From Planctomycetota bacterium (GTDB taxonomy: Bacteria > Planctomycetota > B15-G4): a DNA stretch of 64,000 nucleotides. The translations under genes and the position numbers were made by a program. A model generated the notes under the pieces. It did not search any database. It had not been told where the DNA came from and worked only from the letters and a program-made list of their open reading frames with translations. Below, one piece after another: positions 25,816 to 34,098 of the stretch (position 1 is the first letter of the stretch; each line of letters opens with the position of its first letter). The stretch covers positions 62,001 through 126,000 of the forward strand of contig JAQWOM010000004.1 in the NCBI GenBank assembly GCA_029245865.1. The letters run 5' to 3'.

Positions 25816-27597
25816 ATGGGTCTCCATCCGTCGCTTCTGCGCCTTGCGCCAGTTCTCGGCTTCTGCCTCCTGGCCCTCCTCTCCGGTTGCAGTGATTCGG
25901 AAGGTCTTCACGACGAGGAACTCGTCGAGAACGAAGCGACTCGCCCCCTGCCCGACAGCCTGAGCGTTTCCACTCCGGACTCCCCACTGATCCACATGGA
26001 GATCGTGGAAGATTTCTCGGAAGAGGTTGCCAACGAGATGCTCGGCTTTTCCGACAAGCTCCGCCGGCGAGATTTCGGCGCCGCTGCAGAGTGGCTCGCG
26101 CCAGATTTTGTCGGCCATGCCTTGTCGGGCCTCACACCAGACTCCCTCGAGTCCCTGCCTCTTGAGTCCACACGCACCGAATTCCTTCCTGCCAGCGCTC
26201 CCATCGTAGGACGTGCTGGATTCCTTGCCGCACTTGAGAGCTACGTCGGTCCCTGGGAACGCGTGGAGTACGTTCAATGGAAGGTGAAAGGCGCCGAGTT
26301 TCAGACCGGCAAGCCTCGCTGGGGACGCGTCAAGTACCGGGTCACCGTTCTTGGCAATGCAGAAGACGGCAGTCCACGCTCACTCGTCGCCTGGGGTTAT
26401 GGAAAACAACTCTTCCGCGACGGCAAATGGACGCTGCAACAATTCGAACTCACTTCGCTCGTGGAACAGCAACGCGCGAAGCGCCTCTTCACCGACGTGT
26501 CCGCTTCGGCCGGCATCGCACATGCCGGCATCCGATTCGGCCAACCTGGCAACAAGAGCTTTGCTTTCAATGGTGCTTCAGCTGGCGATGTGAATGGCGA
26601 CGGGCTCGTGGACCTCTTCGTGCCCAGCAGACCGCGTAACTTTCTCTACATGGGCAAGACAGAGGGTGGCTTCTCGGAGGAGGCCGCCGATCGCGGGGTC
26701 GCCCTGCCTGCAGGCGGCACGGGCGCCGTGTTCTTCGACTGGGACGACGACGGCGACGCCGACCTGGCCCTTGCCGACGTGGGCTGGATCGAACGAGACG
26801 GCACGCCATCAGGCAACCCGTTGAGGCTCTACATCAACGATGGAACGGGCCTGTTCACCGAGCGCGGAGAAGAGTTCGGATTCGACGCGCTGTGCAACGG
26901 TTACTCCCTGACCGTGCTGGACGACACACTCGACGGCGCACTCGATGTCTTCGTTTCCAACTACGGACGCATCGCGGCAGAACCAAACAACTCGTGGACA
27001 GATGCCTCGAACGGCATGTCCAACATTCTGTACCGCAATGAAGGTGGCACACGATTCCAAGACAAGACAGCGGACGCTGGCATGACAGACAGCCGCTGGA
27101 GCTACGCCGCGGCGGCAGCCGACCACGACCTTGATGGAGACCAGGACGTTTACGTCGCCAACGACTATTCGCGAAACATCTTCTGGGAGAACCAAGGAGA
27201 TGGAACGTTCCAAGATGCGGCGGAGTCGCTGGGTCTCAGTGACCTTGGAAATGGCATGGGGACGGCCTGGGGAGATCTCGACAACAACGGCATGCTGGAT
27301 CTCTACGTGGCCAACATGACTTCGACAGCGGGGAGTCGCATCCTGGGCCGCTTGGCGGGGCAGAGCGAGGGCGACACTCAGGACCTGCTCAAAATGGCCG
27401 GCGGCAACTCGATCTTCCTCAACAGCCCGACAGAGACGGACACGGAATCAAGCTTTGAGCGACTCCCGAGTTCTGAAGGCGGCGTGAGTGCCAGTTGGGC
27501 CTGGAGCCCTGCCCTCGCAGACCTGAACCTCGACGGCAACCTCGATGTCTTTTGCACGAACGGTTTCGTCACAGGCGACACCGCAGCGGACACATGA
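25816..27597 (+). CDS. CRTAC1-like FG-GAP lipoprotein, part before the in-frame TGA
   Basis: A 593-residue product if translation ends at TGA 27595-27597. ATG 25816 gives MGLHPSLLRLAPVLG, a hydrophobic segment and lipobox LLSGC (Cys25). Residues ~60-215 resemble a SnoaL/NTF2-like domain, followed by an FG-GAP beta-propeller with Ca-binding loops such as DVNGDGLVDLF, DWDDDGDADLA and DLDGDQDVYVA. The frame continues past the TGA without interruption for a further 362 codons, supplying the rest of the propeller, the ASPIC/UnbV module and a thioredoxin domain. The stop therefore cuts a single ancestral gene. See the next entry and the findings for the nonsense-mutation and recoding options. Confidence 0.85.
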   Translation: MGLHPSLLRLAPVLGFCLLALLSGCSDSEGLHDEELVENEATRPLPDSLSVSTPDSPLIHMEIVEDFSEEVANEMLGFSDKLRRRDFGAAAEWLAPDFVGHALSGLTPDSLESLPLESTRTEFLPASAPIVGRAGFLAALESYVGPWERVEYVQWKVKGAEFQTGKPRWGRVKYRVTVLGNAEDGSPRSLVAWGYGKQLFRDGKWTLQQFELTSLVEQQRAKRLFTDVSASAGIAHAGIRFGQPGNKSFAFNGASAGDVNGDGLVDLFVPSRPRNFLYMGKTEGGFSEEAADRGVALPAGGTGAVFFDWDDDGDADLALADVGWIERDGTPSGNPLRLYINDGTGLFTERGEEFGFDALCNGYSLTVLDDTLDGALDVFVSNYGRIAAEPNNSWTDASNGMSNILYRNEGGTRFQDKTADAGMTDSRWSYAAAAADHDLDGDQDVYVANDYSRNIFWENQGDGTFQDAAESLGLSDLGNGMGTAWGDLDNNGMLDLYVANMTSTAGSRILGRLAGQSEGDTQDLLKMAGGNSIFLNSPTETDTESSFERLPSSEGGVSASWAWSPALADLNLDGNLDVFCTNGFVTGDTAADT

Positions 27598-27607
27598 AGT
27601 ACGTACT

Positions 27608-27626
27608 GGCGCCACGTCGTGGCGTC
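27608..27626 (+). other. Hairpin just downstream of the in-frame TGA
   Basis: An 8-bp stem (27608-27615 paired with 27619-27626, one G-U) with a 3-nt loop, gtc. The loop begins 18 nt after TGA 27595-27597. The position, the stem length and the G as first loop base fit the published outline of bacterial SECIS elements, but the same bases also encode WRHVVAS, so the hairpin may be incidental. Confidence 0.35.
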
Positions 27627-28686
27627 TTCCGTGGATGTGGCGACCGAAGCCAGCATCACGGCGGCTCAGGATGTGAACAGCTCTTTGTATCTAGGACTCC
27701 ATAACGCCCAGATCTATCAAGATGGGCTGTCCTTCAGCGGCTCGGAGCGCGACAAGGTCTGGATCAATCGCGGTCCTGGAAAAGGCTTTGCCGATCTTTC
27801 CGACCTCTCCGGAGCAGACGACCCCAACGACGGTCGCGCGGTTGTTGCTGCTGACTTCGACGACGACGGTGACGTCGATCTTTTCGTGCACAACATTCAG
27901 CGCGAGCGCCACAAACTGTTCCGCAATGATGCGGTCGAGCCCGGCGCACCAGAAAGTGGCTTTCTCAAGATCAAGTTGCGCGGCACACAACTGGCACGGG
28001 AAGCGATTGGCGCCACCGTAATCGTCACGGGTCCCCATGGCCCGACAGCGCAGGTGCTTTCACGCGGTGCCGGATTCGTCAGCTCGCAATCAGACGAGTT
28101 GGTGTTTGGCCTTGGCCCTCTCAAACAAGCCGATGTCGAAGTCGTCTGGCCAGGAGGCCGCCGTGAGTCGTTCGGTGCACTCCCCACAGGTTCTCGAAGC
28201 CTGCTCGTCGAAGGCTCTGGCCAAGGCGAGCCCTACGAAGCACAACCGCGCCCCTTGCCAGACCCACTTCCCCCTGGCTTGCTGCTCGAAGAAGGCGAGA
28301 TACTGCCTTCACTGACGCTTGTGGACGCAAACGGCAACACCGCCACTCTGGATCCCGTCAAGTTGGCGGACGGTGACACTCTCTTCCTCAATCTCTGGGC
28401 GAGCTATTGCGCTCCGTGCGTCGCAGAAATCCCCGACCTGCAAGCGCTGGAAGATGCCGGCGAAGTGAACGTCGTCGGAGTCAGCGTCGACGCTCCGGCC
28501 TCTCGAGAAAGAGCGTCCCAGGTACTCGCGAAAAGAGGCGGGAGTTACCCGTCTTTCTACCTCGGTGCAGGCGGTACCGGACTCGAGCCACTCGTAGATC
28601 TGGAGCGACTCCCCATCCCCACGACGCTCGTCATCACTCCCGAAGGACGCATTGACACGATTCTTCGGGGCCCCTTGGAGCGCTAG
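27619..28686 (+). CDS. CRTAC1-like protein, continuation after the TGA: ASPIC/UnbV plus TlpA-like thioredoxin domain
   Basis: It lies in the same reading frame as the preceding CDS; only the TGA at codon 594 separates them. GTG 27619 is the first possible restart, but codons 27598-27618 also read sensibly (STYWRHV), so there is no reason to see a separate gene. Visible domains: a last FG-GAP loop (DFDDDGDVDLFVHN), ASPIC/UnbV (RGTQLAREAIGATVIV to VEVVWPGGRRESFG), and a C-terminal TlpA/ResA-like thioredoxin fold with LWASYCAPCVAEIPDL (CxxC near codons 865-868) and a cis-Pro region IPTTLVI. As a separate product it would lack a signal peptide and could not reach its site of action, so it is either readthrough product or pseudogene 3' part. 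Confidence 0.75.
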   Translation: MASSVDVATEASITAAQDVNSSLYLGLHNAQIYQDGLSFSGSERDKVWINRGPGKGFADLSDLSGADDPNDGRAVVAADFDDDGDVDLFVHNIQRERHKLFRNDAVEPGAPESGFLKIKLRGTQLAREAIGATVIVTGPHGPTAQVLSRGAGFVSSQSDELVFGLGPLKQADVEVVWPGGRRESFGALPTGSRSLLVEGSGQGEPYEAQPRPLPDPLPPGLLLEEGEILPSLTLVDANGNTATLDPVKLADGDTLFLNLWASYCAPCVAEIPDLQALEDAGEVNVVGVSVDAPASRERASQVLAKRGGSYPSFYLGAGGTGLEPLVDLERLPIPTTLVITPEGRIDTILRGPLER

Positions 28687-28790
28687 CCTCTTCAATCTGC
28701 TGTTTCAGCCTCATCATTTGCTGAGCGGGAGAAACAGCCGCTTGGTGCGAAATCGGGGCATACTGAGGGAGCAACCCCGCCGAACACTTT

Positions 28791-28820
28791 GCCGTGCCAT
28801 GGCGTGCCATGGCGTGTCAT
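28791..28820 (+). repeat. Three tandem 10-bp units placing ATG in three frames
   Basis: Units gccgtgccat, ggcgtgccat and ggcgtgtcat are adjacent. Each ends in 'at' followed by g, giving ATG at 28799, 28809 and 28819, one in each reading frame. Only the last opens the sulfatase. A change of one unit would move the upstream ATGs relative to the gene. Confidence 0.8.
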
Positions 28821-30603
28821 GGAGAAGCCTTTGCGATCGTTTCGCACCCCATTCTCTCGCCTCTTCACGCTCTCCCTGCTGAGTCTGTCCGCCACAGCCC
28901 TTCCCCTGACGGCGCAACTCACGCTCACCGGCGAGACGGAGAACAAGCAGCCACTCAATATTCTGCTCCTGATTGCAGACGACCTGGGGGTCGAGGGCGT
29001 CGGCGCCTACGAAGAGCCCTCCGACCCGCCCTACACGCCTCGCACTCCGCGGATCGATCAACTCGCAGAAGACGGAGTCCTGTTCCGGAACTGCTGGGCC
29101 AACCCCGGATGCTCTCCGACACGCGCCACCATGCTCACGGGGCGCTACTCGTTCCGCACAGGAATCGGACAGGCGGTGCATTACGCCTCGAGCCTGTTCG
29201 AACTCTCACCGAACGAGGTGGGCATTCCAGAACGGCTCAGCAACGGCTATCGAAGTGCAGCACTGGGCAAGTGGCACCTCTCGGCGGCCAATGGAACGGG
29301 CCTGCGACACCCCAAGCATCTGGGTTTCGACACCTTTCGCGGCAGCATGAAGATCTTCCCGGGCTTCATCGGCGACGCCTACTACAACTGGGAAAAGATC
29401 GTCGACGGAGAAACGATCCCCAGCACCAAGTACGCCACTTCGGACACGGTCGACGACGCGCTCGCTTTTATCGAGAAAACTCAGGACCCGTGGTTCTTGT
29501 GGGTCGCCTTCCATGCGCCCCATGCTCCTTTTCACAAGCCACCCGCAGAGCTTCACACCTACGACTTACCACCCGACGTGGCCGATGACCTGGCCTTGCA
29601 CGCGGGTGCCATGACCGAAGCTCTCGACACGGAAATCGGCCGACTGCTTGACAGCATGGACCCCGCCACGCGTGAGAAGACGCTGATCATCTTCATCGGG
29701 GACAACGGGGCTCCCGCCTCCGTGACCGTTCCACCTCTCGATCCCCTTCACTCGAAAAACACCGTTTACGAAGGCGGAATCAACGTCCCACTGATCGTGG
29801 CGGGACCCGGCGTTGTGAGCGGCAGGCAATGTGACGCTTTGGTCAACTCGACGGACATCTTCTCAACCATCATCGAGATCGCACATGCGGAAGTCCCCGG
29901 AGGTGTGCCGCCACTGCCGGAAGATTCCGTGAGCTTGACGCCCTACTTCGAGAACCCTGGCCAAAGTTCAAACCGACAATGGGTGTACGCCGAATACTTT
30001 GAACCCAATGGCCTCAGCAGCCCCGTCAACCGGCGCACGATGCGACAGGAGCGTTTCAAGCTCATTCAAAACGTGCATGCCATGGACGGCGTCACGAACG
30101 AAGAACTCTACGACCTGATGATGGACCCCTTCGAGACAACCAACCTCCTGGACTTTCCGGCTCTCCCCACGTCGACAACTGTGACCTTGGACATCCTGCG
30201 CGACGAGTTGGAGCGGCTCGACAGTGCCACACCTCCCTGGCACACCCTCGGCGAAGGAGGCGTGGTCATGAAAAACGCGCCGACGCTCTCAGGCGGTGGC
30301 GTTCCCACCCCCGGCGCCGTGCTCAGCCTGGATCTCGCCAAGGCTCCTGCCAACGTGCTCGGCATGTTGGTGGCAGGTTTCCCCGCCGCCGACGTACCCT
30401 TTTCGGACGGCGTGATTGCCCCCGAACGACGCTTTCACTTCCCGATAACCACCGACACCTACGGCCGCTTCAGGCTTCAAGCCACATGGCCCCGACGGGC
30501 TCCCGATGTGGGCTCCATGGTGTTCCAGATCGTGTTCCCCCAAATCGAAACGGATGCGCAGGCCAAGACCGTTTCCAACGCTTTGAGGCTCACGCTGAAC
30601 TGA
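28819..30603 (+). CDS. Secreted sulfatase (formylglycine type) with C-terminal beta domain
   Basis: A 594-residue enzyme. ATG 28819 gives MEKPLRSFRTPFSRLFTLS..., a signal peptide likely cleaved after ALPLTAQ. The type I sulfatase domain (about residues 35-470) has the metal site LLIADDLGVEG, the intact formylglycine motif CSPTR (Cys98), GKWHL, and FIGDNGAPAS. The target Cys would be converted to formylglycine by an anaerobic or aerobic maturase; none is in this window. The last ~107 residues (about 488-594, from TLSGGGVPTP to SNALRLTLN) form a separate domain that resembles the C-terminus of the GH18 protein at 39914. The start region carries a 10-bp tandem repeat. Confidence 0.92.
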   Translation: MEKPLRSFRTPFSRLFTLSLLSLSATALPLTAQLTLTGETENKQPLNILLLIADDLGVEGVGAYEEPSDPPYTPRTPRIDQLAEDGVLFRNCWANPGCSPTRATMLTGRYSFRTGIGQAVHYASSLFELSPNEVGIPERLSNGYRSAALGKWHLSAANGTGLRHPKHLGFDTFRGSMKIFPGFIGDAYYNWEKIVDGETIPSTKYATSDTVDDALAFIEKTQDPWFLWVAFHAPHAPFHKPPAELHTYDLPPDVADDLALHAGAMTEALDTEIGRLLDSMDPATREKTLIIFIGDNGAPASVTVPPLDPLHSKNTVYEGGINVPLIVAGPGVVSGRQCDALVNSTDIFSTIIEIAHAEVPGGVPPLPEDSVSLTPYFENPGQSSNRQWVYAEYFEPNGLSSPVNRRTMRQERFKLIQNVHAMDGVTNEELYDLMMDPFETTNLLDFPALPTSTTVTLDILRDELERLDSATPPWHTLGEGGVVMKNAPTLSGGGVPTPGAVLSLDLAKAPANVLGMLVAGFPAADVPFSDGVIAPERRFHFPITTDTYGRFRLQATWPRRAPDVGSMVFQIVFPQIETDAQAKTVSNALRLTLN

Positions 30604-30625
30604 AGCTGTCTCTCGGGTGCTCCCT

Positions 30626-31510
30626 CTAGAGCACCAGGGCAGCCAACCGATCGGCCCAGCGTTCTGCTGACGCTGGACACTCTGCCAGATAGAGCGAGGG
30701 GTCGATCAGTTCCACCTCCATCAGTTCGAAACGTCCCTCTCGAAACACTCCGTCTACGCGTGAATAGAGCTGAGGGTCGGGGCAGATCGCCAGGATCTCT
30801 GCTGCAAGCTCCACCAAGTCCAACGGTGGGTCCACGCGTTGCATCTTCCCTCCATGTTCCTCCTGCACCCGAAACTCCCCTGCGGCGGGACGCTTGATCA
30901 CGGCGTGACTGAATGCCCCGGCGATGAACACCAACGACCACTCGCCTTCGCTGAGAATCTCCGGCGCAAAGCGCTGCACGATGAGGTCGTGTGAGGACGA
31001 GAGCGCGGCCCAGTGACTCTCCTTCTCGCATGACGAGGCGTTGCCCTCCTCCATCTCCTTCTGCGTGACACGCCACGTCTCCCAACCACCCAGAGAGATC
31101 ACCGGCTTGACCACAGCCTCTGGCCAGTCGTTGTCAGCCAACACGTCAACCAGAGGGCGACCTGCTCCTTGCTCAACAACCTCGATCGGCAGAACCGGAA
31201 CGCCGGCGTCCTGCAACTCCAGCAGATGCCGCTTGTCGAGGTTCCAGCGCAACACATGCGGTGGATTCCAGATCGGCATCCCCAGGCGACCGAGCCCGTC
31301 GATCCACGACAGGAACGCGTCCGGTTGCAGGTGGTAGTCCCAGCAAGATCGGACCACCACGGCGTCATACCCCGCCAACGCGGCATGCCCGGCCGTCCAG
31401 GGCACAGAGTCTGCGTCCACACCTCGCTCGGCGAGAGCGGGCAGCACGAACTGCTCATCGGGATCGAGAAGCGGCAACTCCTCGCAGGTCACCAGGGCCA
31501 GACGGGGCAT
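30626..31510 (-). CDS. ATP-grasp ligase of the RimK/DcsG-like group (COG0189-type)
   Basis: A 294-residue cytosolic protein. The N-terminus MPRLALVTCEELPLLDPDE and the block YDAVVVRSCWDYHLQPDAF resemble ATP-grasp enzymes of the cycloserine-synthase DcsG type. NLDKRHLLELQDAGVPVLP starts the ATP-grasp lid, WPEAVVKPVISLGG supplies the nucleotide-binding Lys, and a Mg-binding VDGVFREGRFELMEVELIDP is near the C-terminus. Such enzymes join a carboxylate to an amine via acyl phosphate. TATCGT lies 8 nt before ATG 31510, and no Shine-Dalgarno is seen. It stands alone between convergent and co-directional neighbours, so the substrate is open. Confidence 0.85.
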   Translation of the reverse strand: MPRLALVTCEELPLLDPDEQFVLPALAERGVDADSVPWTAGHAALAGYDAVVVRSCWDYHLQPDAFLSWIDGLGRLGMPIWNPPHVLRWNLDKRHLLELQDAGVPVLPIEVVEQGAGRPLVDVLADNDWPEAVVKPVISLGGWETWRVTQKEMEEGNASSCEKESHWAALSSSHDLIVQRFAPEILSEGEWSLVFIAGAFSHAVIKRPAAGEFRVQEEHGGKMQRVDPPLDLVELAAEILAICPDPQLYSRVDGVFREGRFELMEVELIDPSLYLAECPASAERWADRLAALVL

Positions 31511-31555
31511 AGGCGGAGACGATACCGCAGGTCTCGGTCGGATCCGAAGCCTGCC

Positions 31556-33151
31556 TCAGTGCTGGGCGAGTCGCATGGTCACGATGAAACGCCCACCTTC
31601 GACCTCCGCGCCGAGACTCCCCCCCAGTGCCTCGAGAAGGCGACGACAAAGAGCGAGTCCGAGACCTGCATGCTGGCCCGTTTCACTTCGCGAACTGTCG
31701 GCACGCCAGAAGGGTTCGAACGCATGCCGCGCAAGGTCCGGAACAGCCGCCTCGACCTCGTTCGACACCGTGAGGCAGTAAAGCCTGCCGGATCCGGAGG
31801 CTTCACCTGGCGCGTCCTCAACCACCAGCCCCACATCGACGACAGTCGAAGCGGTGGCATAGCTCACGGCATTTTCCACCAGATTGTCGAGCACACGGGC
31901 AAGCATCACACTGTCCGAGAACAAGGTCACCGCCCCGGGAAGGCGCGTGTTCAACCGAAGGTCCCGCGCAGTGGCGAGTTCGGCATGAGCGGACCAGCTC
32001 GACTGCAGCAAGCCGACCAGGTCAACCTCTTGCGAGGGGCGCTCTGCTTCTCTCGACATGCGCGCCAGGTCCAGCAGTGTTTCGACAAGCGTTTCCATCT
32101 CGAGAGTGATCTGCAATGACTGCTGCGCTGTTGCGCGCAACGACTCGTTCTCTCGCGGCCGCGAAAGAGCGAGTTCGAGAGTTGCACGCAAACCCGCGAG
32201 GGGCGTCCGCAACTCGTGTGCTGCATCCGAGGCAAACGCCTGTTCGCGCTCGAAAGCGCCCCCGATCCGACCCATGAGATCGTTGAGCTGATCGACGACG
32301 GGCGCCAGCTCGCTGGGCGCATCCGGCAAGTCGAACCGGCGCTGGAGTTCATCGCCCCCGCGACGACCCATCTGGTCGCGCAGGCGCCGCAGTGGACGCA
32401 AACCTACGAGGACGATCCAGGAGACGATGCCCGCGCAGCCGACGCTTGAGACGAGCCAGCCCAGCACGAGCAGCCAGCGCAGTTCGGACATCGTTTCATC
32501 GAGCCCGGTCGTGTCATGAGCGACGACCAACTCGATGACCTGAGGCTCTCCCCTTCCGGGTGCATTCAGATCACCTGGAGCACCCTCTGAACCTTCGCGC
32601 AGCGCATCCGGCGGAGGAAAGCCCGGGGGAGGTCCTCGGCGCGCATTGCGCCGTTCCCCCGGGGACGGCACACGGGGAGCATTCTCTCGGCGCTCTCGTG
32701 TGACGTAACGAAAGGCCATGGCCCGCCCCTGTTCACCACTTCCGGGCAAGCTCACATCGGCGCGGTAGGGGTCGAAACCGCTCAGGTCTCCGATCGGCAA
32801 CGGATCGAGATCCTGTGCCACCCGGGGCAACTGTTCGTCACCCAGGGCGTCCGAACGAAACAGGATCGTGCCGTCAGAAGCCCAGGCCTGTAGCAACACA
32901 TCTTCCTGTTCGGGCAGCAGCCACCCCAGGAAGGATTTCGAGCGTGGCGACCCTCGGCGATTCCGACGGTCTTGCTCGCGCTCGCGCACCACGTCATTGA
33001 CGCTGGAGCGGAGCACGGCTTCCAGTGTGCCATCAAGTCCCTCTCGGAGCCGTGCCTCGACCACCTCATGCACGGCGAATCCGGTTGCAGCGAGAAACAG
33101 GGTGATCCCCGCCAGCAAGCCAAAGACGAGTCGTGCGCGCAGAGATCTCAC
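31556..33151 (-). CDS. Two-component sensor histidine kinase
   Basis: A 531-residue inner-membrane kinase. It has a first helix at about residues 7-27, a periplasmic domain of ~210 residues that ends in a Pro/Arg/Gly-rich low-complexity part (RRNARRGPPPGFPPPD), a second helix near 237-258, HAMP-like LRPLRRLRDQ, H-box FASDAAHELRTPLAGL with the phospho-accepting His near residue 320, N-box LDNLVENAVSYA, and a GLGLALCRRLLEALGG G-box. The start codon overlaps the response-regulator stop by 4 bp, so the pair is co-translated. The periplasmic sensor domain is not recognised; its adjacency to a polycationic exported protein suggests envelope or ion sensing. Confidence 0.93.
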   Translation of the reverse strand: MRSLRARLVFGLLAGITLFLAATGFAVHEVVEARLREGLDGTLEAVLRSSVNDVVREREQDRRNRRGSPRSKSFLGWLLPEQEDVLLQAWASDGTILFRSDALGDEQLPRVAQDLDPLPIGDLSGFDPYRADVSLPGSGEQGRAMAFRYVTRERRENAPRVPSPGERRNARRGPPPGFPPPDALREGSEGAPGDLNAPGRGEPQVIELVVAHDTTGLDETMSELRWLLVLGWLVSSVGCAGIVSWIVLVGLRPLRRLRDQMGRRGGDELQRRFDLPDAPSELAPVVDQLNDLMGRIGGAFEREQAFASDAAHELRTPLAGLRATLELALSRPRENESLRATAQQSLQITLEMETLVETLLDLARMSREAERPSQEVDLVGLLQSSWSAHAELATARDLRLNTRLPGAVTLFSDSVMLARVLDNLVENAVSYATASTVVDVGLVVEDAPGEASGSGRLYCLTVSNEVEAAVPDLARHAFEPFWRADSSRSETGQHAGLGLALCRRLLEALGGSLGAEVEGGRFIVTMRLAQH

Positions 33152-33828
33152 GCGTTCGGATCCGCCAGCACGTAACCTTCACCACGACGCGTGCGAATGA
33201 GTTGGCCACACTCGGGGCGCTCGAGTTTTTTGCGCAGATAGCCCACGTACACGTCAACGACATTGCTCGTGGCATCCGAGTGCTCATCATAGATGTGCTC
33301 CCAGATCTCGGTCCGTGAAACCACCTGCCCAACCCGCAAGATCAGGTATTCCAGCAGTGCGTACTCACGAGCCGTGAGTTCGGCTTCTTCACCGTTTGTT
33401 GTGACCGTGTGACGCGCCGTGTCCACCTGCAGATGCCCCACGCTGATCACGGGAGTCGACATCCCATAACGGCGTCGTAGCAGAGCACGCACACGCGCCA
33501 ACAGTTCTTCCATGGCGAACGGCTTGCTCAGATAATCATCGGCACCCAGATCGAGGCCTGCCACGCGATCTTCCACCGAGTCGCGAGCCGTCAAGATCAA
33601 CACCTGGCATGGTTTCTCGGCCTCGCGCACGCTCTTCAAGATGTCGAGCCCGCTCACTTCCGGCAATTGAATGTCCAGCAGCAGCACGTCGTAGTCGCAG
33701 GTGGACGCGCGATGCAGGCCTTCCTGTCCATCGGAGGCGGCATCGACCGAATGGCCGTCCTCGCGCAAGCCTTCCGCGATGGCCATCCGCAGGGGCGCGT
33801 AGTCTTCAACCACAAGGATGCGCAACAA
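33148..33828 (-). CDS. OmpR/PhoB-family response regulator
   Basis: A 226-residue regulator. The receiver domain starts LRILVVEDYAPLRMAI, with phospho-acceptor Asp in DVLLLDIQLPEVSG near residue 52 and Lys in YLSKPFAMEEL. The winged-helix effector domain covers about residues 130-226 (LTAREYALLEYLILR ... RTRRGEGYVLA). The frame extends upstream to 33966, but homologues begin at this position, so one of two adjacent TTG codons (33828 or 33825) is the likely start. It is divergent from the basic protein at 34099, whose promoter has two heptamers at 11-bp spacing. This is the DNA arrangement that OmpR-family dimers bind. Confidence 0.92.
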   Translation of the reverse strand: MLRILVVEDYAPLRMAIAEGLREDGHSVDAASDGQEGLHRASTCDYDVLLLDIQLPEVSGLDILKSVREAEKPCQVLILTARDSVEDRVAGLDLGADDYLSKPFAMEELLARVRALLRRRYGMSTPVISVGHLQVDTARHTVTTNGEEAELTAREYALLEYLILRVGQVVSRTEIWEHIYDEHSDATSNVVDVYVGYLRKKLERPECGQLIRTRRGEGYVLADPNA

Positions 33829-33935
33829 CGTTCCATTCCGGGCAAAGCCCTTGAGCGAAAGCCGATGAGCAGTGTAGCCCAGCGACAGCCGTGGAAGCTG
33901 GGCTCGCCTCATGCCCACCCCAGAACAACTCGAGA

Positions 33936-33971
33936 TGCATGAGAAGACGATGAGCCGATCCTGCATGAGAA
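33936..33971. promoter_or_regulatory. Two direct 10-bp repeats upstream of the response regulator
   Basis: TGCATGAGAA occurs at 33936-33945 and again at 33962-33971, 26 bp apart, in the divergent region between the response regulator and the basic protein. A possible autoregulatory site; no direct evidence. Confidence 0.3.
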
Positions 33972-34000
33972 CGCAGAGAGGCAGCAGAAAATCACCAGCA

Positions 34001-34034
34001 CTCTCACAGTCCTCTCACCTAGACAGACTAGGAT
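34001..34034 (+). promoter_or_regulatory. Putative response-regulator box and -10 of the basic-protein gene
   Basis: CTCTCAC at 34001-34007 is repeated at 34012-34018, an exact 11-bp period (one helical turn). TAGGAT at 34029-34034 is a plausible -10 placed 10 bp after the second repeat, so the repeats cover the -35 position. This is the layout of PhoP-type activated promoters. The gene for an OmpR-family regulator starts 172 bp away in the opposite direction. Confidence 0.45.
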
Positions 34035-34098
34035 TGATGGATCGTTCACGGTGGATGGCCATGCTTCGGTCAACCACCCCCCCGTCTCGGAGCTTCCC

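Noticed and set aside
25816..28686. TGA reassigned to a sense codon in this organism
   Set aside because: Many intact genes in the window end with TGA at the expected position (for example 4257, 5999, 13352), so the standard code applies.
33829..33966. N-terminal extension of the response regulator to 33966
   Set aside because: The extra ~46 residues are unlike any receiver domain; homologues start at (M/L)RILVVED, so TTG 33828/33825 is used.
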